From Armadillidium nasatum (taxonomy: Eukaryota > Arthropoda > Malacostraca > Isopoda > Armadillidiidae), in NCBI GenBank assembly GCA_009176605.1, contig SEYY01013041.1, forward strand, positions 1 to 26,481: a stretch of 26,481 nucleotides of DNA. The letters run 5' to 3'. Under the pieces are notes generated by a model. It saw nothing but the letters and a program-made list of their open reading frames with translations. It was not told the origin of the DNA and did no database searches. Positions 17,987 to 26,481 of the stretch are shown here, piece by piece. The position numbers were made by a program, and so were the translations under genes. The first letter of the stretch is position 1, and every line of letters starts with the position of its first letter.

Positions 17987-19269
17987 TATTGCTGTTGTTG
18001 AAAAAAGTGTTTTCAAATAGGCTTATTTATTATGTGCCTTTTTCTGTTAGGCAGAAAAGAGATAAACGTAGTAAGTACTGTGACTACCCAACCAGTATTT
18101 TAAGAACAAAAATAATTATCTAGGACCCAACTAGTTAGTGTATTATTTTAGCCCACAAAGTTGAAAGAATAAAATTTAACAAAAGAAGGTTACTCACCAA
18201 CAACATAAAAAGTTTGTCAACTGCAGTATTAAAGGTTTCTAAAAAAAATATTTGGATATACCCTTTTAAAAATAAATAATTTATATTATTCGATAAATTT
18301 TATCAATGACCTTTTAAATTGATTCCCATTCTGATGTCAGAGCTGAAATCTCCTAAATCTGAAAGCAAAAGAGGTACTATCAAACTCATCAACATAAGTT
18401 TAAGTCAAATTAATAACAGGTAGTAGTACATAATTAGCTTGTTCTGTAACTAACAATGATATCTTTTAAATTAGCAATCCTAGGGCAGACTTTGTTTAGG
18501 GTCAAAAGCTATCTATCCCTAATTTTATTTCGGAGTTTAAAATTCCCATTCCTAAGCACTATATAGAGAATTCCTCAAAATTGGCATAGATGTTAAAAAA
18601 TGGATGTTCTGGAAGATATTCTTTTAAAAATGTTTGCAATGAGTAATGTTATATTTCATTGTGTCAGAGTAATAAAAAAGTAGTGCCAAACACATGTAAA
18701 CAGATTAATTTTTTTTTTAAATTGTGATGCCATCCAAAAATTGGACGTCCTGATTTTGGATATATTTTAGAGTATCCTAACTTTTAAAACAAATAAATAA
18801 TTTAACCAATATAAAAGATTAATTTCCAAAATTATACTGATATACTGTACCTACCTACGAGGATTCTATTTAAGGTTATATGAAATAAAATAGTTTATAA
18901 ATATATAATTTTGAAAATTACATTATTTTAACATTAAAATAAATATTAAAAATTTATATAAAACGCCACATAAAAGTAGAAAAACAAATGGAGATTACAA
19001 AAACGGGTTTGTTTGCACTCAGTTTGTGACATCTAAATATTTAATTATATCAGAAGGCATCTTCAGAAAACTTAGTGACGTCATTTCCCCCCAAAAATTG
19101 AGTGTTATCGCACCTAAAGTGACAAATACAAAACCACTTTTTTTCTAAACTTCTATAAAATAAAATTAATAATATAAAAAAAAGAAAGACTAGAAAACTA
19201 CTTTAATAAAAATATTAAAATTAAAATTTTAAATTTTTTCTATCTTTTTCTTTTTCATTTGTTTTGCAG
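17987..19269. other. intron 2, last part, with acceptor
   Basis: AT-rich with no gene recognised. Weak internal similarity links about 18250-18285 and 18753-18808 (TTTGGATATA...TTTTAAAA...AATAAATAATTTA). It ends in a strong pyrimidine tract and TTCATTTGTTTTGCAG, the exon 3 acceptor at 19268-19269. Confidence 0.6.
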
Positions 19270-20472
19270 ACTCTCATCATCAATGCTGCTGAAGGAGAAA
19301 AAGATTTTGAAGTAAACAGTACTTCAAAAAGCAAACCTCAGACAGCAGTAGTGCATCAACAGAACATAAAAAAGTATCATCTGGAAAATTTTAGTTGTAG
19401 ATATTGTAATTTTCGTTTTAAAATTAAAGATGAGTTGAAGACTCATTTAAAAACACACAACAAAAGAAAGTTTAAGTGCGCTCATTGCAGTTATGAATCC
19501 AATCTCAAATCAGTATTAAGAAATCATATGCTTACTCACAGAAATATAAAGTTGTATAAATGTTTTGACTGTTCATATGAATGTAATCATAAAAGAAGCT
19601 TAAAAATACACATGTTTACACACGCAAACGTAAAATTATTTAAATGTGCTCACTGTTCCTATGAATGTAATCGGAAAGATAGCATAAAAACACACATGCT
19701 TATACACACAAACCCAAAATTATTTAAATGTTCTCACTGTTCCTATGAATCTAATTATAAAGGACACATAAAAAGACACATGGTTACACACACAAACGTA
19801 AAATTATTTAAATGTTCTGACTGTTCTTATGAATTTAATCAGAGAGAAAACTTAAAAAAACACATGCTTACACACGCAAACGAAAAATTATTTAAATGTT
19901 CTGACTGCTCATTTGAATGTAATCAAAAAGAAAGTTTAAAAAGACACTTACTTTCACATGCAAACGTAAGATTATTTAAATGTTCTGACTGTTCTTATGA
20001 ATGTAATCGGAAAGATAGTTTAAAATCACACATGCTTACACACACAAACGTAAAATTATTTAAATGTTCTGACTGTTCCTATGAGTGTAATCAAAAAAGA
20101 AACTTGAAAATGCACATGCTTAATCACGCAAACGTAAAATTATTTAAATGTTCTGACTGTTCATATGGATGTAACCAGAGACGACAGTTAAAAAAACACA
20201 TGCTTACACACACAAAAGTAAAATTATTTAAATGTTCTGACTGTTCCTATGAATGTAATGAAAAAAGAAGTTTAAAAATACACATGCTTAATCACGCAAA
20301 CGTAAAATTATTTAAATGTTCTGACTGTTCATATGAATGTAATCGTAAAGGAAGCTTAAAAATACACATGCTTAATCACGCAAACGTAAAATTATTTAAA
20401 TGTTCTGACTGTTCATATGAATGTAACCAGAGACAACAGTTAAAAAGACACATGCTTACACACACAAAATAG
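19270..20472 (+). CDS. zinc-finger gene, exon 3: array of 13 C2H2 fingers
   Basis: Encodes 400 residues, starting TLIINAAEGEKDFEV after a strong acceptor, and stopping at TAG 20470-20472. An upstream TTG could be read as a start, but the exon simply opens in phase 0 with exon 2, giving a 514-aa protein. After about 40 residues come 13 fingers of C-x2-C-x12-H-x3-H in 28-residue (84-bp) units, expected to bind DNA in the nucleus. Fingers 6-13 share LFKCSDCSYECN; linkers are H-T/A-N-V-K-L-F rather than TGEKP. The core Phe position is Cys in most fingers, Ser in 2 and 5. Helix positions -1, 2, 3 and 6 vary while the scaffold is nearly constant. The stop lies in inserted LINE sequence three codons after the last histidine region; two more fingers lie downstream of two insertions. 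The target gene set is unknown. Confidence 0.9.
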   Translation, partial: TLIINAAEGEKDFEVNSTSKSKPQTAVVHQQNIKKYHLENFSCRYCNFRFKIKDELKTHLKTHNKRKFKCAHCSYESNLKSVLRNHMLTHRNIKLYKCFDCSYECNHKRSLKIHMFTHANVKLFKCAHCSYECNRKDSIKTHMLIHTNPKLFKCSHCSYESNYKGHIKRHMVTHTNVKLFKCSDCSYEFNQRENLKKHMLTHANEKLFKCSDCSFECNQKESLKRHLLSHANVRLFKCSDCSYECNRKDSLKSHMLTHTNVKLFKCSDCSYECNQKRNLKMHMLNHANVKLFKCSDCSYGCNQRRQLKKHMLTHTKVKLFKCSDCSYECNEKRSLKIHMLNHANVKLFKCSDCSYECNRKGSLKIHMLNHANVKLFKCSDCSYECNQRQQLKRHMLTHTK

Positions 20473-21430
20473 AGGCAAATGAAGAAATGCATATGGAAGA
20501 TGTAGATGTAATAAAGAAAATAAAGCAAACATATAAAGTAAGCAGGATGAAAGTTAATGAAAGAGAATGGCGCAATCATAAACACGCGAAAAAATATAAA
20601 GAAGAAGTACTGGATAAAGCCTTCATAGATAAAGAAAAAACAGTTGAGTTAATAGCAAAAGGATATTTAAGGTTTGAAGAGGAAAGACTACTAATTACAG
20701 CCCAAGATGGTGGACTCAGAACAAATTGGTTTAAAAAACACATCGAAAAACAGAAGTGCAGTGATAGATGTAGGGTGTGTGGGATTGAGGGAGAATCAGC
20801 CCTCCACATATTATCTGGATGCGAGACCCTACTCCATAGACATATATATATATATACAGAGAGACACAATACAATATGTAAACTTATACATTATAGACTA
20901 TGCAGAAAATATAACATATAAATAGTACCTGATAACCATAGAAATGTCACCCCACCATCAATAATAGATATTGAACAAGTCCAGATTCTTTATGATTACC
21001 CGATTCCAACTGACAATAATATCCCATGCAATAGACCTGATATTGTCCTGACGGATAAAACCAATAACAAATGCTACATCATCGAGGTTGGTGTCCCCTA
21101 TGATGGGAAGGTATCACTATATGAAAGAGAAAAAGAAATCAAATATCAACAGTTGAAATACGAGATTAGGCGAATGTGGAATGTGGAAGAGGTAATAGTG
21201 ATACCAATAGTAGTGGGTGCATTGGGAACAATCAAAACAAGTCTAACTAACCACCTTAATAGACTTACAATTGAAATTCGAACTAAATTAGAATTAAGCT
21301 TAGAAATAGTAAGAAAAAGCCTCAGCATCCTACGACTGGTGCTGGGCATGTAATAAAGGATGTTGGCCCTTGACCCAAGGTTTGGGGACGGTTAACTCCT
21401 AAATACTCTCAAAGAAGAAAGGAAAAAAAA
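20467..21430 (+). mobile_element. RLE-type LINE copy 1 (R2/R4 group), 5'-truncated
   Basis: 964 bp in the same orientation as the zinc-finger gene. The left flank is the finger linker CTTACACACACA (ends 20466). The right end is GGAAAAAAAAAA followed directly by the next linker, CGTAAATTATT. It contains the C-terminal third of the element's protein and about 80 bp of 3' UTR. Up to three A residues at 20467-20469 could be host. Confidence 0.85.
20487..21352 (+). pseudogene. RLE LINE copy 1: zinc knuckle and endonuclease domain
   Basis: One frame of about 288 codons with a single stop (TAA 20919-20921), ending TAA after LRLVLGM. The first part (REWRNHKHAKKYKEEVLD, LRTNWFKKHIE) is the region after the reverse transcriptase thumb. 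A CCHC knuckle follows: CRVCGIEGESALHILSGC, C-x2-C-x8-H-x4-C. Then comes the restriction-like endonuclease: NRPDIVLTDKTNNKCYIIEV gives the P-D...E-V core, followed by EREKEIKYQQLKYEI and the conserved tail VGALGTIKTSL. This order (RT, CCHC, PD-(D/E)xK) is diagnostic of the R2/R4/NeSL group of LINEs. In a live element it nicks a specific target and primes reverse transcription. The RT domain is absent here through 5' truncation. Only one stop suggests recent insertion. Confidence 0.85.
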
Positions 21431-21513
21431 AACGTAAATTATTTAAATGTTCTGACTGTTCTTATGAATGTAACAAGAGAGGACACTTAAAAAGACACAT
21501 ACTTACACACACA
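21431..21513 (+). pseudogene. orphaned zinc finger 14
   Basis: A single finger unit stranded between two LINEs: KLFKCSDCSYEC then NKRGHLKRHILTHT, with an intact C-x2-C-x12-H-x3-H pattern. It is 83 bp against the usual 84; one A is missing from the GTAAAATT linker next to the copy 1 poly-A junction. It is cut off from the main array by the stop in LINE copy 1. Confidence 0.85.
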
Positions 21514-21517
21514 GACA

Positions 21518-23301
21518 ATGGCAAGCAGAAGAATGCTAGTAACTGCAAAAGCAAATAAGATAAAAAGATATGAAAAGATAGAAAAAGAAAAACAGCAGAA
21601 TCAAATGTTTAAAAATGACCAAGGAAAGTTCTATAGAGAGCTACGAGGTGACACCATCAAGGTGACAAACCCTCCTCAGAAAGAAGAAGTAGAGAGATTT
21701 TGGAAAGGAATTTGTGAAGATGAAAAACATCACAAGAACCAAGCGATATGGAAAGAACAGATAATGAATAACGAGTTTATAAATAACATAGAACAAATGG
21801 AACATTCTGTGATCTCTAAACAAGAGGTAAAAAATTTTTTTTTATTAAAAATAGCAGTAACTGGAAAGCACCAGGCCCAGATAAAGTACAGAATGTATGG
21901 TTGAAGAAGGTAATAGCACTGATAGATCCACTTACTGAAGTTATAATAGGATTATGAATGATGTAGATGTAATGCCACAATGGCTAACAACAGGGGAGAC
22001 AGTACTGATTCCAAAGAACGAAGAAACACAGAACTCCGAAAAGTACAGACCCATCACAAGCCTACCAACCATGTACAAAATACTCACAGGTGTGCTAACA
22101 AAAAATATACAAGAACACATTGATAGGTGCAATATCATAAGTGAAGAACAAAAAGGATGTTGTAAAGGTAGCTACGGGACAAAAGATCAACTATTAATCA
22201 ATAAAATGATAATGGAAAATAGTAGGAAGGCACAAAAAAATCTTAGCATGGCTTGGATAGATTACAGAAAGGCATACGATAGTGTACCGCATAGCTGGAT
22301 TATGGAAACTTTAAAAATATATAAAATCACCCCAGAGATTCAAAGATTTATAGAAAATTCAATGAAAAAATGGAAAGTGAACATTAACTTACATCATGAA
22401 AAGGATCAATTATAATGAATAATATCAACATAAAAAGAGGAATATTTCAAGGTGATTCCATCTCCCCACTGATTTTTGTTCTCGCTATAAACCCCCTCAG
22501 TGTATTAATAAATGAATTAGGAAACGGATATAGAGTTAACCCGAGAAATGAAAAGAAGCCAAAGACCATATCTCATTTATTCTAAATAGATGACTTGAAG
22601 TTGTATGCCCCCAACAAAGAAGAAACCATCCAAGCAGATAAAAACCGTGAAAGAATTTTCAAATAATATTTGTATGGATTTCGGATTAGATAAGTGTGCT
22701 TTCCTCGTGCTAAAGAAAGGTAGAAGAGAGAAACAGAGAATATAATAATTAATGGAGATGAGATAAAGGAACTAGAGCAAGAACGAACTTTCAAGTATCT
22801 TAGAATTGAGGAATCAGAAAAAATAGAAAACTTAATAATGAAAAAGTTAAAAACAGAATATAGAAGAAGATTAAAATTAATATTGAAAACAGAGATAAAA
22901 CCAAAGAATAAAATACAAGCCATTAAGACCCTTGCAATACCGGTGCTTTTATATAGTTTTGGAGTAATAGACTTTATGCAAGAAAGATGATTCACGCCCA
23001 TAAATTAATATACAAAAATCAGTGCGTAGCGAGAATCCATGCAGCTATAGAGAAAGGAGGAATGGGAGTACCACTGATAGATACGATCTATAAATCTGAA
23101 ATAATTGGAATCCAAAGATACTTGGAAGGGAAGGAAGACAAATTCTTGAAATGGGTACAGTGTTATGAAAGAACGAAACCTAGCTCAACATCAATAATAA
23201 AAAAATCAGATTACTACCTTCGAAATAGCAATATAGATAAAGATGAAGGAAGGAATGAAGAAACCCTAAGGAAGAGAATTACATACATCAAAGAGAGATA
23301 G
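21518..23301 (+). pseudogene. RLE LINE copy 2: reverse transcriptase, degraded
   Basis: Pieces in order across frames. KIKRYEKIEKEKQQNQMFKN and EEVERFWKGI (21518-21830, pre-RT). After a shift at the T-run near 21834, NWKAPGPDKVQNVWLKK. At 21954-22415: TGETVLIPKNEE, EKYRPITSLPTMYK, EEQKGCCKGSYGTKDQLL and motif A AWIDYRKAYDSVPHSW, catalytic Asp kept. After another shift, motif B GIFQGDSISPL (about 22437-22475). Motif C reads HLF-stop-IDDLKLYA: the aromatic residue is a TAA (22583-22585) and the Met an Ile, but both aspartates remain. GLDKCAFLVL and the thumb region end with ARIHAAIEKGGMGVPL (23030 region). At least four inactivating changes; no active protein is expected. IPKNEE and KGCCKGSYGTKDQLL-type signatures are characteristic of R2/R4-group LINEs. 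Confidence 0.85.
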
Positions 23302-24115
23302 ATATAAAGAACGAAGAAACCATGAAAACATAGAACAGTGGAAGAGGCATACTTTTGCAAAACATTACAAGCAAATACTTGATGAAATATTTATGGACAC
23401 TTATAGAATAAATGAAGTATTCATAAAGGGATGGTTAAGAAACAATGACGAAAGAACCATATTAGCAGCACAAGACCAAGCACTAAGAACCATCTGGTTC
23501 AGGAAACACATCGAAGGGGAAAATGTATCAGACAAATGGCGAATGGGCAAGAACTGACCAGAATCTGTAATTCACATTTTAAACGGATGTCAGATACTGC
23601 TAGGAGAGAGGGTTATACACGGAAAGACACAACAATATATGTAGACTAATACACTACAGATTCTGCCAAAAATATAAAATACCGGTTGCTACAGGGAACT
23701 ATTGGGAACATAACCCGAATAGCATCGAAGAAAATAATAGTGTTTTACTTCTATATGACTATAATATACCCACAGCAATACATGTAACCAATAATAAACC
23801 AGACCTAGTCATTCATGATAAGGCAGAAAATAAGTGTTGGATTGTAGAAGTAGGAGTACCATCGGATGTGAAGTATCAGCATATGAGAGGGAGAAGGAGA
23901 TTAAATACCAAAGATTAAAATATGAGATAAAGAGAATATGGAATATAGAGGTAGTAGAGATTGTACCCATCATTGTAGGAGCAACAGGCATTATCAAGAA
24001 GAGTCTTGTTGAACATCTGAAAAGAATTCCTATCCAGATTTCAACAATAGAACTGAGCATGATAGCGATCAAGAAAAGCATTAGCATATTGAGAATGACT
24101 TTGGGATTTAGGTAA
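23302..24115 (+). pseudogene. RLE LINE copy 2: knuckle and endonuclease region, degraded
   Basis: Parallels copy 1: KHYKQILDEIFMD, LAAQDQALRTIWFRKHIEG, then a ruined knuckle reading WRMGKN-stop-PESVIHILNGC, where the first two cysteines are Trp and Gly. Next NKPDLVIHDKAENKCWIVEV carries the endonuclease P-D...E-V core. A frameshift near 23872 follows: AAGTATCAG here against AAGGTATCAC in copy 1, i.e. one G lost. The tail EREKEIKYQRLKYEIKRIWN and VGATGIIKKSL continues in the other frame to a stop after LRMTLGFR. The tail is about 60 % identical to copy 1 by eye, so the two insertions come from clearly different lineages of the family. Confidence 0.85.
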
Positions 24116-24224
24116 CAGAAGCAAAAATATATATAAGGAATCATCCTAGGCCTGAGGTTCGGGCCCGGATGAAACTTGTAAAAAATTCACCCTTAATAAA
24201 AGGAGAGAGAGGAAAAAAAAAAAA

Positions 24225-24308
24225 GTAAAATTATTTAAATGTTCTGACTGTTCCTATGAATGTAATGAAAAAAAAAGAAGCTTAAAAAGGCACAAGCTTA
24301 AGCATTAA
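24225..24308 (+). pseudogene. orphaned zinc finger 15 with the ancestral stop codon
   Basis: KLFKCSDCSYECNEKKRSL then KRHKLKH followed by TAA (24306-24308). The spacing between second Cys and first His is 13 instead of 12, because of one extra AAA codon in an A-run. This was probably the original last finger; the gene ended here before the LINE insertions. Confidence 0.8.
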
Positions 24309-25214
24309 CAGAAGATAGGAAGTAAATTATTATTATTATTTTTATTTTTTTTTTTTTGTTAAAATCTGTTTTTTTTAAAAAGAATTGCAAGACCATTTTT
24401 TTTCTTTTGTTTAGCTTCGAAGGCAATATTGTAGCACTTTATTTGTTTATGTAGTATTTATATTAATGTTTTTGTAACTTTTTCTATTAAAATCTTTATT
24501 TACAGCTTTCATAAAATAATCTTTTTTAATTTTAAGTGGTTTCTTAGCCTTATTCTTTAAAAACAAATCAAGCTTTAGTTTTTAATGTTAACAAAAGTTT
24601 TTACTTTTCATGAAATATTTCTGATTAAGAGGTTCCGGACATTTTTTATTTTTGGAATAAAATTTTTAATTGTAAAGGTAACATAATACAATTTTGAAAC
24701 TACATAATTGGGAGAGATACGCCTTTTTGCATTCTTAGCGAAATTTCTGTAGTATCAATAGTTTCGAAGCTCCACAGACCCTTGTTTTATTCGATGCGAC
24801 ACCCATGTCACTTAACCAACCTATCCCAAATTTTCAGAAACATTTCTTTTCAATATATTTTGTCTTAATAATTTGAATAGGTTGATAAAAAAAATGTTCT
24901 CGGTGCTTTGAATAACCTTTATTAGTTCCACTGTAGTATGCAATACATCTGTGGTCAAAAAATAAAAAATTTTAACCGAAATTTACAAATTTAACTTTTT
25001 ACAACTCTGGCTCCGGATGGAATTTTGTTTAGTCCTAATTACTTTTAGAAGTAAAATTCAATTTTTATAACCTTACAGGAAAGAATGAAAAATAAAAATA
25101 AATTTGTATATATAAGATTTATTATCAGAAAAAAATGCATTATTTGGGACTAGAACAATGGCAAGAAACTAAAATTTCTCTTATATAACTTTTGATAATT
25201 AGGGAAAATGTGCG
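24309..25214. other. 3' flank of the zinc-finger gene, no other gene seen
   Basis: AT-rich; likely holds the ancestral 3' UTR. ATTAAA (24486) and AATAAA (24656) are possible polyadenylation signals. The block from about 24630 looks like unique or unassigned repeat sequence. No open frame or RNA gene recognised. Confidence 0.5.
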
Positions 25215-26386
25215 TTATAAAATTGTGTAAGTGAGGGGAACCTCAGAAGGAGGTGCTCAGTTGTCTCTGGTTCCTGTAGGTATCCCTGGCAGATTGGGGA
25301 CGGTATGTTTTATATTTTGAATCTACGTATTCTTTTAGGTTAGGGTGGTGACCCGACCTCAATCTGGCTATTGTAATAGTATTATGGAGTTGATTTCATG
25401 CGGTGTCTTGTAGGTTATAGTGGCATGGTGTGATGGGTCTAGAGTGCTGGAATAGAATTTGTGCCAATCATGTCTAAGTGATCTTTGAACGGGATGATTT
25501 TTGTTTCTTTGTGTAAGTGTTGAATTGCGGTAGTTTTAGTTCAGCCTGTGATGATTCGAAGAACAGTGTTTTTATTATTTTTTTGTTTTTTTGAAGTTTC
25601 TCTATGTTTGAAGAGGAGGTGGGAGGGTACCAGACTGGGGATGAGTAGTTTAGTATTGGTATTATAAATTTTGTGTGGTTAAGGGTGGTTAACTCGTTAC
25701 AAAAATTTTGTGATAGTGTCCGTAAGATGTTTAGTTTCCTATTTGTAGTGTTAGTTATGATTAGAGTATGATTTAGGAAGGTAAAGTAAGTGTCATATGT
25801 GAGGCCGAGGGTCTTTGGAGATTTGTAGAGGGGAGTAATGGTATTATTTAGTTTTACCTGGAAGTGGATGCAGGATTGATATTTGTCAATGGTAATTAGA
25901 CTGATTGAAGATTTTTTAAGGGAGGCTGTCATTCTATTGGAGTTAAGCCATAATTCCAAATGTTGAATATATGATTGAGTAATTATGGTAGCTGTGGGTA
26001 TGGATGGGTTTTGTATAGTGATGGTTATATATCATCGGCTTATGTTATTAGTTTTATTTTTGGTGTTTATGGGATGGGTAGATCTGCTGTAAACGTATTG
26101 AAAAGAAGAAGAGATAGGATGGCTCCTTGTGGAATACCATTTCTTATTTTTACCTTTTTTTAGAGCTGGTTTTTTTATTGGAGACTCGAGCTGTGTGATG
26201 GGAGAAGAAATCAGATACCCATTTTTTGTAATGGAGAATGTAAAATTTTTTTAAAAGATTGTCTGGGAACTGTATGAAAAGCTTTATTAATATCGATGGC
26301 CACGAGTATAGGTTATATGAAATGCCTTTTTGTTGAGGCAATTTATAAATTTGAGAGATGGTGATAAGAACCGTGGTGGTTGAATG

Positions 26387-26389
<3 letters not shown>
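25215..26389 (-). pseudogene. Jockey-like LINE, C-terminal RT half, decayed
   Basis: Read leftwards: KKWVSDFFSHHTARVS (26341-26150), motif B GIPQGAILSLLLFNTF (around 26138-26095), motif C as stop-A-D-D (tyrosine codon now TAA at 26040-26042), then an open 161-codon frame (25959-25474) with ELWLNSNRMTASLKKSSISL, KTLGLTYDTYFTFLNHT, RKLNILRTLSQNF and LNYSSPVW, and finally a knuckle-like tail, ICQGYLQEPETTEHLLLRFP (about 25295-25235). This order fits Jockey-clade LINEs. Motif A and the endonuclease are missing; the 5' side ends at a TA tract that runs to the window edge. It is a different family from LINE-A and LINE-B. Confidence 0.8.

Positions 26390-26481
<92 letters not shown>
26390..26481. 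repeat. (TA)n microsatellite, runs off the window
   Basis: At least 90 bp of pure TA adjoining the 5' break of the Jockey-like LINE. Confidence 0.97.

Larger units (their letters stand above)
21514..24224 (+). mobile_element. RLE-type LINE copy 2 (R2/R4 group), 2.7 kb
   Basis: Same orientation and same kind of junctions as copy 1: left flank CTTACACACACA (ends 21513), right end GAGAGAGGAAAAAAAAAAAA followed by the finger linker GTAAAATTATT. It holds the pre-RT region, reverse transcriptase, knuckle and endonuclease regions, and a 3' UTR of about 105 bp. The N-terminal target-binding finger/Myb region expected in the family is missing, so this copy is 5'-truncated too. The 3' UTR is related to that of copy 1 but diverged. 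Confidence 0.85.

Noticed and set aside
19264..19269. Translation start at TTG for the finger ORF
   Set aside because: The first codons overlap a strong splice acceptor (TTTTGCAG); the exon joins upstream exons in phase instead.
20576..20869. 97-codon open frame on the - strand
   Set aside because: Antisense shadow of LINE copy 1, whose + frame has clear family motifs.
22582..23001. 139-codon open frame on the - strand
   Set aside because: Antisense to the RT region of LINE copy 2; no domain, and low-complexity hydrophobic content.
20467..24224. Segmental duplication as the source of the two LINE copies in the finger array
   Set aside because: The copies differ in 5' end, 3' UTR and about 40 % of residues in the shared tail, while the flanking fingers are nearly identical; one duplicated block would show the opposite.

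Overview
This is a eukaryotic genomic window, almost certainly from an arthropod and most likely a decapod crustacean. Evidence for that: a C2H2 zinc-finger gene with an acidic N-terminus rich in I-K-S-E motifs and near-identical LFKCSDCSYEC fingers; several copies of a LINE whose PVPKKGD and MEYASHIWGG-type segments I know from crab and shrimp genomes; a Merlin DNA transposon; and about a dozen very long (TA)n tracts, together roughly 6-7 % of the window. The species call is inference.

The one host gene I can build is a three-coding-exon zinc-finger gene on the + strand: exon 1 at 6518-6702 (ATG 6562), exon 2 at 13272-13472, exon 3 at 19270-20472. All junctions are phase 0 with GT/AG sites, and the predicted protein is 514 aa with 13 C2H2 fingers. 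The N-terminus carries a 66-bp internal duplication and five I-K-x-E (SUMO-consensus-like) motifs. The finger array was once longer. Two RLE-type non-LTR retrotransposons (R2/R4 group) sit in it at equivalent linker positions, exactly one finger apart: copy 1 at about 20467-21430 and copy 2 at about 21514-24224. They strand finger 14 (21431-21513) and finger 15 with the old stop codon (24225-24308).

Layout. 1-1012: TAA repeat and a hAT transposase remnant (- strand). 1013-4960: no gene; inverted repeats, microsatellite-tailed direct repeats, a LINE-A fragment, a 37-bp minisatellite and a 350-bp inverted-repeat element between TA tracts. 4960-6517: featureless AT-rich DNA. 6703-13271: intron 1, with a TA tract just inside each end; it holds a decayed LINE-A fragment, a - strand LINE-B split by a complete-ended Merlin element (8-bp target duplication), a decayed copy of an uncharacterised multicopy arthropod ORF, and a long LINE-A copy. 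13473-19269: intron 2, with hAT-like ends and a near-full-length LINE-A copy flanked by TA tracts. 19270-24308: finger exon and its two LINE insertions. 24309-26481: 3' flank, then a decayed Jockey-like LINE (- strand) and a terminal TA tract.

The most interesting signal is the repeated, same-position, same-orientation insertion of RLE LINEs into the linker of a zinc-finger repeat. It suggests an element that targets finger-coding (or ACACACA) sequence and reshapes finger arrays. The near-constant finger scaffold with variable DNA-contact positions, and the TA tracts hugging both ends of intron 1, also deserve attention.
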